From contig JAEUUC010000005.1 in the NCBI GenBank assembly GCA_016787665.1, forward strand, positions 62,001 to 126,000: DNA of 64,000 bases, read 5' to 3'. The notes under the pieces are model-generated. The model did no database searches. It saw only the letters and a program-made list of their open reading frames with translations, and was not told the origin of the DNA. Shown one piece after another: positions 8,802 through 17,084 of this stretch; the first letter of the stretch is position 1, and each line of letters opens with the position of its first letter. The position numbers and the translations under genes were made by a program. The DNA comes from Cyclobacteriaceae bacterium. Its GTDB lineage: Bacteria; Bacteroidota; Bacteroidia; Cytophagales; Cyclobacteriaceae.

Positions 8802-9828
8802 CGCTTGGTATTCGTGGCAGTGGTTTGCTCCGGAAACGGTGGCCGGTTTCACGTGGGAACAACCGTTATACCTGTATGGGTTAATTGCCCTGCCGTTTAT
8901 TCTGATTGCGCGCTGGGTTATCCGCTATCTGACCAATCAAAAGCTTCCGGTGGCGTGGGTAAAAAGCGACATTCATTCCTCGCGGGCAGCCTGGGTTCGC
9001 GTTCTGCCCGACCTGATTTTGATTATAGTCGCGTCTCTCTTGCTGGTGGCATTAGCCCGGCCGCAAAAAACAAACGAGAAGGTTGAGCAATGGAGCGAAG
9101 GGATTGACATCATGCTGGCGCTGGACATCTCGCAGTCGATGCAAATCGAGGACTTTCAGCCGAACCGGCTGGAGGCTGCCAAGAGTGTAGCCCGCGACTT
9201 CATCAAAGGCCGAATTCAAGATCGCATTGGTATTGTGGTTTTTGCCGCTGATGCTTTTTCGTTGGCCCCGCTCACCACCGACTATGATTTGCTGTTCGCC
9301 TATTTGAAGGACATCAATTTTGATATGATTCAAATCTCGGGCACAGCGATTGGAAGCGCACTGGCCGTATGCACCAACCGGATGCGCGAATCCGAGGCTA
9401 AATCAAAGGTGTGCATCCTGATTAGTGACGGTGACAACCGCGGTGGAAATATTGATCCGATTACCGCAGCGGAATTGGCAGCTGCCTATGGCATCAAGAT
9501 GTACACCATCATCGTGGGGAAAGAGGGGCGGGTACCGTTTGGCAAAGACTATTTTGGCCGGCCGCAGATGGTGGAGAATACGGTAGATGAAACAACCATG
9601 CGGAAGATTGCCGATATCGGAAGCGGGGAATTTTTCCGGGTAGAAGATGACCAGACGCTTCGCCAGGTTTTTGCCAAAATCGATCAATATGAAAAAGCTG
9701 AAATCAAAGAATCGCGCTACCGCGACACCACCGACTTTTACCACGTTTACCTGGCGTGGGCCATTTGCTTTTTCCTCTTTTGGCTTCTCTTAAAGAGCAC
9801 CTTCATCAGCAATGTCTTACAAGATTAG
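8794..9828 (+). CDS. VWA domain-containing membrane protein (BatA-like)
   Basis: This is a 344-residue BatA-type protein. The start chosen is the ATG at 8794, and upstream in-frame codons lie inside the BatD-like gene. Two membrane segments lie near residues 25-45 and 68-88, and a von Willebrand A domain spans about 100-290. The MIDAS motif DISQS is at ~110-114, followed by TTDYD and SDGDNRGGN, and a C-terminal transmembrane helix lies at ~320-340. BatA is linked to aerotolerance and stress resistance in Bacteroides. No second VWA (BatB) or TPR gene follows; the next gene is on the opposite strand and overlaps by four bases. Confidence 0.9.
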   Translation: MDNAWYSWQWFAPETVAGFTWEQPLYLYGLIALPFILIARWVIRYLTNQKLPVAWVKSDIHSSRAAWVRVLPDLILIIVASLLLVALARPQKTNEKVEQWSEGIDIMLALDISQSMQIEDFQPNRLEAAKSVARDFIKGRIQDRIGIVVFAADAFSLAPLTTDYDLLFAYLKDINFDMIQISGTAIGSALAVCTNRMRESEAKSKVCILISDGDNRGGNIDPITAAELAAAYGIKMYTIIVGKEGRVPFGKDYFGRPQMVENTVDETTMRKIADIGSGEFFRVEDDQTLRQVFAKIDQYEKAEIKESRYRDTTDFYHVYLAWAICFFLFWLLLKSTFISNVLQD

Positions 9829-10442
9829 GCCAGCATCTTCACAATCATACGAGCCCCGAAAAAAATCAGCGCAACCCCCACCACCACATGCATAACGCGC
9901 TGCCACTGCAGCGTCACCATTTTGCGCAGCCGGTGAGCTAAATACACCTTGGCCACATCCGTAATCAACACGGTGCCGAGAACGGCAAAGAAGAACCAGA
10001 AAAATTCGCGCGTACTCTGATAGCCATACGTAACCGAGGCAAAGCTTACAGCTCCCAGCCAGAAAACGAGTACCATCGGGCTCAGGCTATTGATGATGAA
10101 TCCTTTGATGAACGATTTATAATGGGCATTGCCCGAAGCATCTTCGGTGACAACCGCAGCCTGGCGTTTTTTGATAAAAGCATAGTAAACGCCAAACAGA
10201 ATGAGAATAGCACCACCCGCGTAGCCGAGGTACGTTTGAAACGAGGGGGAATTAAAAAACTGGTACAAGCCCAGGAAGCAGACCACTACATAGAGCACAT
10301 CACTGAGTGACACCCCGAGGGCTACGCCAAGCCCGTGCGAAAAACCTTTGTCGATACTCGTTTGAATCAATGCAAAGAACACCGGCCCCACCAGAAACGC
10401 CAGCACAATCCCAAACTTGATGCCGTTCCAGATCAACTCCAT
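9825..10442 (-). CDS. LysE family translocator
   Basis: This 205-residue protein has about six hydrophobic segments and the N-terminal LysE/RhtB pattern (FGIVLAFLVGPVFFALIQTSIDKG). LysE proteins export amino acids or derivatives from the cytoplasm. The substrate cannot be read from the sequence. It follows the GH3 family gene on the same strand with a one-base gap, so the two are probably one transcript. The 3' ends of this gene and the VWA gene overlap by four bases. Confidence 0.88.
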   Translation of the reverse strand: MELIWNGIKFGIVLAFLVGPVFFALIQTSIDKGFSHGLGVALGVSLSDVLYVVVCFLGLYQFFNSPSFQTYLGYAGGAILILFGVYYAFIKKRQAAVVTEDASGNAHYKSFIKGFIINSLSPMVLVFWLGAVSFASVTYGYQSTREFFWFFFAVLGTVLITDVAKVYLAHRLRKMVTLQWQRVMHVVVGVALIFFGARMIVKMLA

Positions 10443-10443
10443 A

Positions 10444-11979
10444 TCAGAATCCCGAGATGAAAGCTTTCCAATCCTCGAGCTGAGATTTTTTCATCACCCG
10501 CGGGAATTTGTTTTGCCCACCCATCTTGCCTTTTGACTCCAACCAGCGATGAAAAACATTTAACGGCAATACATCCACTTTCACATCGCGCAGGGCGTGG
10601 GCGCGCTCGGTCGCATAATCATCATTCAGCTCCTTCAGATACTGATCGAGCTTGTCTCGCAAAAGCCCCGCATCTACCGAATCATCGGTACCGACAAACC
10701 AGTGGTGGGCAAATAGCGTATCCACCGGCACACCGGCCACCGTAAACTCCGGTATGGAAACATTCAAGTCGCGCGACACCAGCTCGATTGCCTTATTCAT
10801 GTTGTCGACCGAGAGATGCTCTCCGCACAAACTCAGGAAATGCTTCGTCCGCCCGGTGATAATGATTTCAGCGTCTTCAACCGAAACAAACCGAATGACA
10901 TCGCCAATAAGGTAGCGCCACGCACCGGCACAGGTTGATAAAAGCAGCGCGTAGTCCTTTCCTTCCTCTACCTCGTCCATCAAAAGCGTTTTGGCCGTGG
11001 CCCGTACTTCTCCCTCCGGGGTAAAGTTCTCCTCGGAGAAGGGTATGAACTCAAAGAATATCCCGTTATCAAGCACGAGCTTCATGGTTCTTTTCCGGGG
11101 CGCGACCTGATACGCGATGAAGCCCTCGGATGCCAGGTAGGTCTCGATATGGTAAATGGGGCGACCGAATAACTTTTCGAATCCCTTGCGGTACGGTTCA
11201 AAGGAAACGCCTCCGTGTACATATACCATGAGGTTGGGCCATATATCATGAATGTTGCGCAGCCCGTGCATGTCGATGATGCGCTCAAGCAACAACTGCA
11301 ACCAGGCCGGCACCCCGACAATAATGCTAATGTTCCACTTTGGTGCGTTTCGCGCCATCTCCTCCAGTTTCTCATCCCACTGGCGGGTTTTGGCTATTTT
11401 CTTACCTGGCTTGTAAAAACTCTGAAACCAAAACGGCAAACGGGCCGCCTGTATACCGCTCAGATCACCTTCAAAGTATCCATCACGCTTGTTGAGCGTG
11501 GTGCTACCGCCTACCATCAAAATACCTCCGGTAAAAAAATCCGAGGGCAGGTCATACTTAGATAGTGTTAAGATCTGGCGGATACTTGTCTTCTGAATGG
11601 CCTTCGTCATTTCCTTAGTGACGGGGATGTGCTTGCTGGCTGCTTCGGACGTGCCCGAGCTGAGCGCAAAATATTTCACTCGCCCGGGCCAACAAATGTC
11701 CTTGGCACCCTTCAGCGACAAATGCCACCAATCCTTGTGGATCTTGTTATAGTCATGAATCGGAATCACCCGAAACGCATCGTAGAAGTTGCGCACCCCT
11801 TTGCGAAACTGACGCAACACACCCGGAAAGTCATAATATCTGCCAAACTCGGTTTGCGAGGCCTTAATCAGCAGTTCTTTCAGTTCATTCTTTTGCAGTT
11901 CAAAAGGGGCCGAGTATTCATGCTCAAGATTTTCGCGCAATTTGATCCCCTTCTTGATCAGTGTTCCCAATATGGCCAT
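10444..11979 (-). CDS. GH3 auxin-responsive promoter family protein
   Basis: This 511-residue member of the GH3 superfamily has an ANL-type acyl-adenylating fold. The start is set at the ATG read at 11979 (MAILGTLIKKGIKL), since the longer frame has no support. The nucleotide-binding loop is seen in YFALSSGTSEAASK, followed by HGGVSFEPYRKGFEK, and the C-terminal region has IIITGRTKHFLSLCGEHL. Plant GH3 enzymes join amino acids to acyl acids. Bacterial homologues are uncharacterised, so substrate and role are open. It is co-oriented with a LysE-type exporter, which would fit handling of an amino-acid conjugate, but that is inference. Confidence 0.88.
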   Translation of the reverse strand: MAILGTLIKKGIKLRENLEHEYSAPFELQKNELKELLIKASQTEFGRYYDFPGVLRQFRKGVRNFYDAFRVIPIHDYNKIHKDWWHLSLKGAKDICWPGRVKYFALSSGTSEAASKHIPVTKEMTKAIQKTSIRQILTLSKYDLPSDFFTGGILMVGGSTTLNKRDGYFEGDLSGIQAARLPFWFQSFYKPGKKIAKTRQWDEKLEEMARNAPKWNISIIVGVPAWLQLLLERIIDMHGLRNIHDIWPNLMVYVHGGVSFEPYRKGFEKLFGRPIYHIETYLASEGFIAYQVAPRKRTMKLVLDNGIFFEFIPFSEENFTPEGEVRATAKTLLMDEVEEGKDYALLLSTCAGAWRYLIGDVIRFVSVEDAEIIITGRTKHFLSLCGEHLSVDNMNKAIELVSRDLNVSIPEFTVAGVPVDTLFAHHWFVGTDDSVDAGLLRDKLDQYLKELNDDYATERAHALRDVKVDVLPLNVFHRWLESKGKMGGQNKFPRVMKKSQLEDWKAFISGF

Positions 11980-12024
11980 ACCTTTGCGTTGGTTATGTAC
12001 TAAACGCTTGGCCGAAATTAGGAA
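11979..12024. promoter_or_regulatory. divergent promoter region, GH3 gene and yggS
   Basis: TACCTTTG at 11979-11986 (plus) matches the -7 consensus and could serve yggS, with a TTG 22 bases upstream (11954-11956). TAATTTCG read on the minus strand (12020-12013) could serve the GH3 gene. Both are single-element matches of moderate quality. Confidence 0.45.
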
Positions 12025-12702
12025 ATGAGCATTAAAGATCACATTAAGTTTTACCAACAGGAGGTAGAACCTTTTGGGGCGCGCCTCATTGCTGTCAGCA
12101 AGACACATCCGGCTACGGCCATCCTACAGGCCTACGAAGCCGGTCAGCGACTGTTTGGAGAAAACAAAGTACAAGAACTCACCGACAAATACCCGGCTCT
12201 CCCTGCAGACATCGAGTGGCACCTGATCGGGCACTTGCAAACCAACAAGGTTAAGTATGTGGCGCCTTTTGTTTCCCTGATTCATGCGGTAGACAGTGAG
12301 AAGTTACTGTTGGAAATTGAAAAGCAGGGTGCGCGGGTGGGGCGCACCATCCCCTGTTTGTTACAAATTTTCATTGCGCGGGAGGAAACCAAGTTTGGGC
12401 TTCATGAATCGGAAGCCCTGGCGCTCGTCACCGGCCCGGTTGTTCAGGCTTTGCGTTTTGTTCGAATTGAAGGCCTGATGGGCATGGCTACCTTAACAGA
12501 CGATCAGAATCAGATTCGGCAAGAGTTTCGGGGGCTGCGCAGATTATTTGACGACATCGGTAAGTTGCCGCTGCCGGCCCACGTTCGTATGAAAGAGCTT
12601 TCGATGGGCATGACGTCAGACTACCGGATTGCGCTTGAGGAGGGCAGCACCTTAATTCGCGTGGGCACCGCCATTTTCGGTCAGCGTAATGCACTCAACT
12701 AA
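12025..12702 (+). CDS. YggS family pyridoxal phosphate homeostasis protein
   Basis: This 225-residue protein has the PLP-binding TIM-barrel fold of the YggS/PROSC (PLPBP) family, which balances free PLP and amino/keto acid pools without a known enzymatic reaction. The PLP lysine is K26 in AVSKTHP. Other family marks are GENKVQEL, WHLIGHLQTNK and a C-terminal LSMGMTSDY-IALEEGSTLIRVGTAIFG. Length is normal (about 220-235). It is divergent from the GH3 gene. Confidence 0.95.
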   Translation: MSIKDHIKFYQQEVEPFGARLIAVSKTHPATAILQAYEAGQRLFGENKVQELTDKYPALPADIEWHLIGHLQTNKVKYVAPFVSLIHAVDSEKLLLEIEKQGARVGRTIPCLLQIFIAREETKFGLHESEALALVTGPVVQALRFVRIEGLMGMATLTDDQNQIRQEFRGLRRLFDDIGKLPLPAHVRMKELSMGMTSDYRIALEEGSTLIRVGTAIFGQRNALN

Positions 12703-12725
12703 GCTTTTCTTGGCTGGTGCTTTTG

Positions 12726-13115
12726 CTACGCGTTGTGGCGCAAACGGATGATATCGCGGATAAAAAACACCCAACCCGTGAGCAACGCCACTCCGCCCAT
12801 GGGCGTCAACCAAGCCATCGCCCGAATATCGGTTAACGCCAACAGGTAGAGACTCCCACTAAAAAGCAAAACACCGCCCACGAAAAAAAAGGCAGACCAG
12901 GACCGGGTCTGTGGTGTTGTTATTTGTCGTTGAAAAAGGCCGTTCATGAGCAAAGCTAAAGCGTGATAGAACTGGTACCGCACCGCCAACTCAAACGTCT
13001 CGGTTCGGCCGCTGGCCGCCAGCACATCGCGAAGGGCATGGGCGCCAAACGCACCCAATGCCACAGCCGTTAGCCCTAGCAGAGCACCCCACAGCAACGA
13101 TTGCGATGATTTCAT
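12726..13115 (-). CDS. DUF423 family membrane protein
   Basis: This 129-residue protein has four hydrophobic segments and the DUF423 (YgdD-like) signature GALLGLTAVALGAFGAHAL followed by FELAVRYQFYHALALL. The family is an inner-membrane protein of unknown function. The start overlaps the stop of the upstream DUF1573 gene by four bases on the same strand, so the pair is translationally coupled. Confidence 0.9.
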   Translation of the reverse strand: MKSSQSLLWGALLGLTAVALGAFGAHALRDVLAASGRTETFELAVRYQFYHALALLMNGLFQRQITTPQTRSWSAFFFVGGVLLFSGSLYLLALTDIRAMAWLTPMGGVALLTGWVFFIRDIIRLRHNA

Positions 13116-13522
13116 GGCTGAGGTGGAAGTTTAGGCAGTACGTTGGCGGAGAAGATCACTTTATTATCCAACCCTACCGAGTTTGAAACCACGGTAACTA
13201 CCTTCACTTGCTTGCCATTCTTGCCAGCACTGTTAAAGGCCACCGTTAGTTCACTTTTTTCTCCTGGCGCGATGGGATCACGCGTCCACCCTTTTGGCGT
13301 GGTGCAACCGCAGCTCACTTCCACGTTGGTGATGATAAGGGGTGCTGTACCGGTGTTCGTAAAACGGAATGTATGTTCGAGGCGGTCGCCCTGAATGACG
13401 TCACCAAAATCATGCGTTTTTTCGTCCCAGGTGATCATTGCGCCTGTGGGCGATTGCCCATGTTGGGCGAGGCCCGCCATAGCCATCCCGGCAAGAAATA
13501 AAAAAGCCAACCCCCGTTTCAT
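13112..13522 (-). CDS. DUF1573 domain secreted protein
   Basis: This 136-residue protein starts with a signal peptide (about 19 residues, ending near GLAQ) and continues as a single DUF1573 immunoglobulin-like domain: THDFGDVIQGDRLEHTFRFTNTG, then SCGCTTP and a C-terminal strand. DUF1573 resembles ASH/MSP-like beta-sandwich modules. In Bacteroidota these are exported proteins of unknown role. It is co-transcribed with the DUF423 gene. Confidence 0.9.
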   Translation of the reverse strand: MKRGLAFLFLAGMAMAGLAQHGQSPTGAMITWDEKTHDFGDVIQGDRLEHTFRFTNTGTAPLIITNVEVSCGCTTPKGWTRDPIAPGEKSELTVAFNSAGKNGKQVKVVTVVSNSVGLDNKVIFSANVLPKLPPQP

Positions 13523-13595
13523 GATATACTCACGTGCATAAAAATAACACGCCCCGCGACCGAAATATTCTCTACTTTGGTTAAAAAATTTTTAG

Positions 13596-14093
13596 ATGAA
13601 TTCTGAAGTGGCCCGGGCTTTCGGGGGCCGGTTGCGTGTGCGGGTATGCGGGCTGTTGGTGGTGCATGACCAAATTCTGCTGGTGAACCACGAAGGCTTG
13701 TACAACCACCACTTTTGGGCGCCCCCCGGAGGTGGTTTACACTTGGGCGAAACTGCTCACGAGGCGTTGGTAAGGGAATTCGCTGAGGAGACCGGAATTC
13801 AGGTTAATGTTTGTGACTTTTTATTCGCTTGTGAATTGATTCAGGCGCCTCTGCACGCGATTGAGCTGTTTTTTCGGGTCGAATACAAGGCCGGAGCGGT
13901 TCGGGTGGGCCGGGATCCCGAGTTAAGCGATAGCGAACAGTTAATCCGGGGGGTGAAGTGGGTGCCGCTGGCCGAGTTGGAACACTGGGCCCCGCACACC
14001 CTTCACGGCATGTTTGCAAAAGTTCAAAAACCTGCTCAAATTCTTGATTTGAGGGGTTATTTTGGCCTTTTGCCGGTTGTGCAGAACGATTGA
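13596..14093 (+). CDS. Nudix hydrolase
   Basis: This 165-residue Nudix protein has the box GGGLHLGETAHEALVREFAEETGI at about residues 45-68, matching GX5EX7REUXEEXGU, so it should hydrolyse a nucleoside-diphosphate-linked substrate using Mg2+. The start is the ATG at 13596; a near-match -7 element (TACTTTGG, 13573-13580) lies just upstream. The substrate is not predictable. It stands alone between the divergent DUF1573 operon and the 14130 gene. Confidence 0.9.
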   Translation: MNSEVARAFGGRLRVRVCGLLVVHDQILLVNHEGLYNHHFWAPPGGGLHLGETAHEALVREFAEETGIQVNVCDFLFACELIQAPLHAIELFFRVEYKAGAVRVGRDPELSDSEQLIRGVKWVPLAELEHWAPHTLHGMFAKVQKPAQILDLRGYFGLLPVVQND

Positions 14094-14108
14094 AAATACC
14101 TATACTTG
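14077..14108 (+). promoter_or_regulatory. predicted promoter of the 14130-coaD operon
   Basis: TTG at 14077-14079 and TATACTTG at 14101-14108 (one mismatch to TAnnTTTG) are spaced by 21 bases. The -33 part lies inside the end of the Nudix gene. The ATG at 14130 follows 21 bases later. Confidence 0.5.
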
Positions 14109-14129
14109 CAGGCTTAAACCTTAAACCCA

Positions 14130-14936
14130 ATGATCAACAAAATCCTGACGTTCGTGCTGCTGGCAATCAGCGTGGCTCTGTTCTATGTATTGTACAGAAG
14201 TATTCAGGGCTCCATTGAAGAAACCAAGCGGATCAAGAACACTGAAATGGCTGTGATCGAGCGCCTCAAGTTGATCCGGGAAGCTGAAATCGTATTTATG
14301 GAAGTGAACGGCCGGTATACGGCTAATTGGGATTCGCTGATCAATTTTATTAATAACGGACAGGTTCCCATTCTCGAGCGCAAGGAGGAAATCATTCAAA
14401 AAGCCTACGGTGGCGAAGAAGTTAAGGTTCACATTGATACTCTCGGGTTCATTTCTGCCCGCGACCGAATCTTCAAGAAAAACTACACCATGAACGTGGC
14501 CGACAACGGTATTTTCCAGGGCTACAATGTGAAAGTGGGTGATCGTGTAATCAAGAATCAAAAAGCGTACAAACTCAAGGTGGGTGATCGCGATACGCAG
14601 CCTCCTTTTACAGAGCAAGGCATTATTACCAACATCGCGGATGTTCCGGTTGGTGCAGAGGTTAAGCGTGGCATGTTGCTGATCAATTTCTGGGACTATG
14701 TGTTTAACCCGAATGTAGATGTTGCCAGGATTGCTGAAGTACCGGAAGGTGATGGTGCCAAATTCGACATTTTCGTAGGTAAAGTGGATAAGGCCGGGCT
14801 TATGGTTCAGGTAATCGAAGTGAAAGATTCCAAGCCGGCTAACCCTGAGCGCAAAGAGAGCAACGAAGCGAAGAACCGTAAACCGCTTCGCTTTGGGTCT
14901 CGCACGGATGTTTCCACCTCGGGTAACTGGGAATAA
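14130..14936 (+). CDS. membrane-anchored protein of unknown function
   Basis: This 268-residue protein begins with one transmembrane helix (ILTFVLLAISVALFYVLY, residues 4-21). A charged helix (~25-55) containing EIVFMEVNGRYTANWDSLINFI follows, a pattern also seen in periplasmic domains of secretion pilins, and then a beta-rich part (~100-245). The C-terminus is basic and polar. I do not recognise a named family. It heads a tight cluster with DUF3822 and coaD, so it is likely part of the same transcript. Confidence 0.75.
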   Translation: MINKILTFVLLAISVALFYVLYRSIQGSIEETKRIKNTEMAVIERLKLIREAEIVFMEVNGRYTANWDSLINFINNGQVPILERKEEIIQKAYGGEEVKVHIDTLGFISARDRIFKKNYTMNVADNGIFQGYNVKVGDRVIKNQKAYKLKVGDRDTQPPFTEQGIITNIADVPVGAEVKRGMLLINFWDYVFNPNVDVARIAEVPEGDGAKFDIFVGKVDKAGLMVQVIEVKDSKPANPERKESNEAKNRKPLRFGSRTDVSTSGNWE

Positions 14937-14945
14937 TCCTGCGCT

Positions 14946-15833
14946 GTGCAGACTGCCACAGCCAGTTTCAAGCTTGTAAAAAAGGTCCGGGACGACCGTT
15001 TTGAAGAAGAGCGCCTCAACGAGTGTGCCCTGTTAATTCAAATCGGGGTGCGCGATGTACAGGTAGCCGTGGTCGAAGACGCTTCCAGGCGTGTCGTCCT
15101 ACTCGAAGACTATGTGCTGGGTGAACTGCAATCGCATGACGAGCTCTTTCAATTGCTTCAGAACTTATTCGATAGCCACCCGCTTTTGCTGGCAGGGTTC
15201 TGGCAGCGCGTAATCATTTCCTTCAAGAACAGCAAGTTCGCGCAGGTGCCGCCATCCTTGTTTGTGGAAGAAAGTGCGGCCGACTACCTCAAGATTAACG
15301 CTGCCTTGGCGCCAGACGAAAAGGTGCTGTGGAGCCGACACGGTGGGGGTAATCTGATCACTGTTTTTGCTGTGCAGAGCGGGCTACTCACGTGGCTGCA
15401 AAAGGTATACGCCAATACCCGCGTTACTTATACCCATCAATCCGTGGCGCTGGTGGAGGGTCTGTTGCCAGTGGCAGCCAGCGAGGTTGGTGACCCTCTT
15501 TATATCTATGTTGATCGTTTTAAGCTCCACATCCTGGCTTATCGGCAGGGGAAGCTGTTGTACTACAACCAATTCCTCATCAAGCAATTTGCCGATTATG
15601 TCAAATACATCATGGTGGTGATGAAAGGGTTGGGTATGGATGCCGAAAAAACACGAGTTGTCTTGTGGGGCTACATCGGCAAAAATTCTCCGCACTATCA
15701 GGAATTCTACAAGTACGTGCGGAACGTGGAGTTTGGCGGCCGGCCAGCCGGCCTTGAGTTCGGCTACCTGTTTGACGAGGTACAGGAACATCATTTCTAC
15801 GATCTCTTTGCGTTAATGTTTCTGCCGTCATGA
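14946..15833 (+). CDS. DUF3822 family protein
   Basis: This 295-residue protein resembles the Bacteroidota-specific DUF3822 family. It begins at a GTG (14946, MQTATASFKLVKKVRDD). Segments such as ALLIQIGVRDVQVAVVEDASRRVVLLEDYVL and LYIYVDRFKLHILAYRQGKLLYYNQF look like two related beta-rich halves of an actin-like (ASKHA) fold. The fold statement is inference. The end overlaps coaD by four bases (ATGA), as is common for this family. Function is unknown. Confidence 0.75.
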   Translation: MQTATASFKLVKKVRDDRFEEERLNECALLIQIGVRDVQVAVVEDASRRVVLLEDYVLGELQSHDELFQLLQNLFDSHPLLLAGFWQRVIISFKNSKFAQVPPSLFVEESAADYLKINAALAPDEKVLWSRHGGGNLITVFAVQSGLLTWLQKVYANTRVTYTHQSVALVEGLLPVAASEVGDPLYIYVDRFKLHILAYRQGKLLYYNQFLIKQFADYVKYIMVVMKGLGMDAEKTRVVLWGYIGKNSPHYQEFYKYVRNVEFGGRPAGLEFGYLFDEVQEHHFYDLFALMFLPS

Positions 15834-16285
15834 AGCGAATAGCTCTTTTTCCGGGATCTTTTGATCCATTTACACGTGGCCATGAAGACATCGTCCTTCG
15901 CGGCCTGAAAGTGTTTGATGAAATCGTGATTGCCATTGGATACAATAGTGGAAAGAGCCAACGCTACTTCGCCATTGATATGATGGTGCAAAAGATTTCC
16001 GAAACGTTTAAGGGCTACCCGAATATCCGGGTCATCACGTACAGTGAACTAACCGCGGAGTTGGCGCGAAAGCATAAGGCTAATTTTCTGTTGCGCGGCC
16101 TGCGCAATACCACCGATTTTGAATACGAAAACAGCATCGCCCAGGTCAACCGGTACCTGAATACCGACCTCGAATCCGTTTTCCTGATTACATCCCCCCA
16201 ATTTGCCTCGATTAGTTCCTCCATTATCCGAGAAGTGCATCGCTATGGTGGGGACGTTGATCCGTTCCTGCCCTACAAACTCTGA
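15830..16285 (+). CDS. coaD: phosphopantetheine adenylyltransferase
   Basis: CoaD makes dephospho-CoA from 4'-phosphopantetheine and ATP, the penultimate step of CoA synthesis. The 151-residue protein shows the nucleotidyltransferase motif GSFDPFTRGH (H18), LLRGLRNTTDFEYE (pantetheine/ATP-binding region) and the second motif ISSSIIRE. Length is slightly below the usual ~160. It is coupled to DUF3822 by a four-base overlap. Confidence 0.97.
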   Translation: MKRIALFPGSFDPFTRGHEDIVLRGLKVFDEIVIAIGYNSGKSQRYFAIDMMVQKISETFKGYPNIRVITYSELTAELARKHKANFLLRGLRNTTDFEYENSIAQVNRYLNTDLESVFLITSPQFASISSSIIREVHRYGGDVDPFLPYKL

Positions 16286-16286
16286 G

Positions 16287-16970
16287 TCAGGACGGTATTT
16301 TTTCGGCTTTGCGGTAGTATTCCTCAAAGACAAAGCGAATAGACTTATAGGAATTGTCCAGGGCGTGGTACACTTCTTTTTGGGTCATCCAGCGCAACTC
16401 TTCAATATCCTCTTCGATAGAGGGTTTCATGCGCGAATCATCCACCACATCCATGACATACCACCGCGTTTTCTTCAGCATGGCGTTTTTGTTCATGGTG
16501 TAGGTGTGCCAGGTGGTACACACTTTGCGGCCGAGTTTAACTTTCACGTTACACTCTTCTTCGACTTCGCGCACGGCCGTCTGGCGGTAGCGTTCGTTCG
16601 ACTCCTTCTTGCCCTTCGGCAAATCCCACTTTTTCATCCGATAGATCATCAGGAAGCGGTCTTTCTTGCGCACCAGCCCTCCGGCTGCCTTCACCACCTT
16701 AAATCGCTGGCGCAGCAATAATTTGGCAGCGTCATAATTGTCAACCGAAATAATCAGGGACAATAAACTGGTGGGCACTTTGGTGTCGATCAGGTCCAAT
16801 ACCTGGCCCAGTTCATACAACCCGGCATTTTTCACCAAAACGTGGTAAATCAGTTTGGCCTTGGTAATGGATTCATTTCGCGCATCGATGGAGGAATTGA
16901 CATGTCCTTCATCGGCCACCTGGCCCGGCTTAAGAATACGAACGGGAATGTCGTTAACGAACAGGTTCAT
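16287..16970 (-). CDS. Nudix domain protein with N-terminal extension
   Basis: This is a 227-residue protein starting at the ATG read at 16970 (MNLFVNDIPVRIL); upstream in-frame codons lie in the pyrE promoter region. Residues 1-~90 form an unassigned N-terminal domain. The Nudix domain follows, with box GKKESNERYRQTAVREVEEECNV at about 135-157; the usual Gly near the end of the box is Asn here. The C-terminal IEEDIEELRWMTQKEV matches the standard Nudix end. The substrate is unknown. It converges on coaD with a one-base gap. Confidence 0.85.
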   Translation of the reverse strand: MNLFVNDIPVRILKPGQVADEGHVNSSIDARNESITKAKLIYHVLVKNAGLYELGQVLDLIDTKVPTSLLSLIISVDNYDAAKLLLRQRFKVVKAAGGLVRKKDRFLMIYRMKKWDLPKGKKESNERYRQTAVREVEEECNVKVKLGRKVCTTWHTYTMNKNAMLKKTRWYVMDVVDDSRMKPSIEEDIEELRWMTQKEVYHALDNSYKSIRFVFEEYYRKAEKIPS

Positions 16971-17084
16971 GCAGGTTCTGCGAGTGCAAAAAGCCAAAAT
17001 AAATTTAATCCGGCAAGTCATATTCCCAGCGATTCTGGTGTGGGCCCCTGTGGCGCGAGAAAAAATCCTGATAACTTCGGCCCC

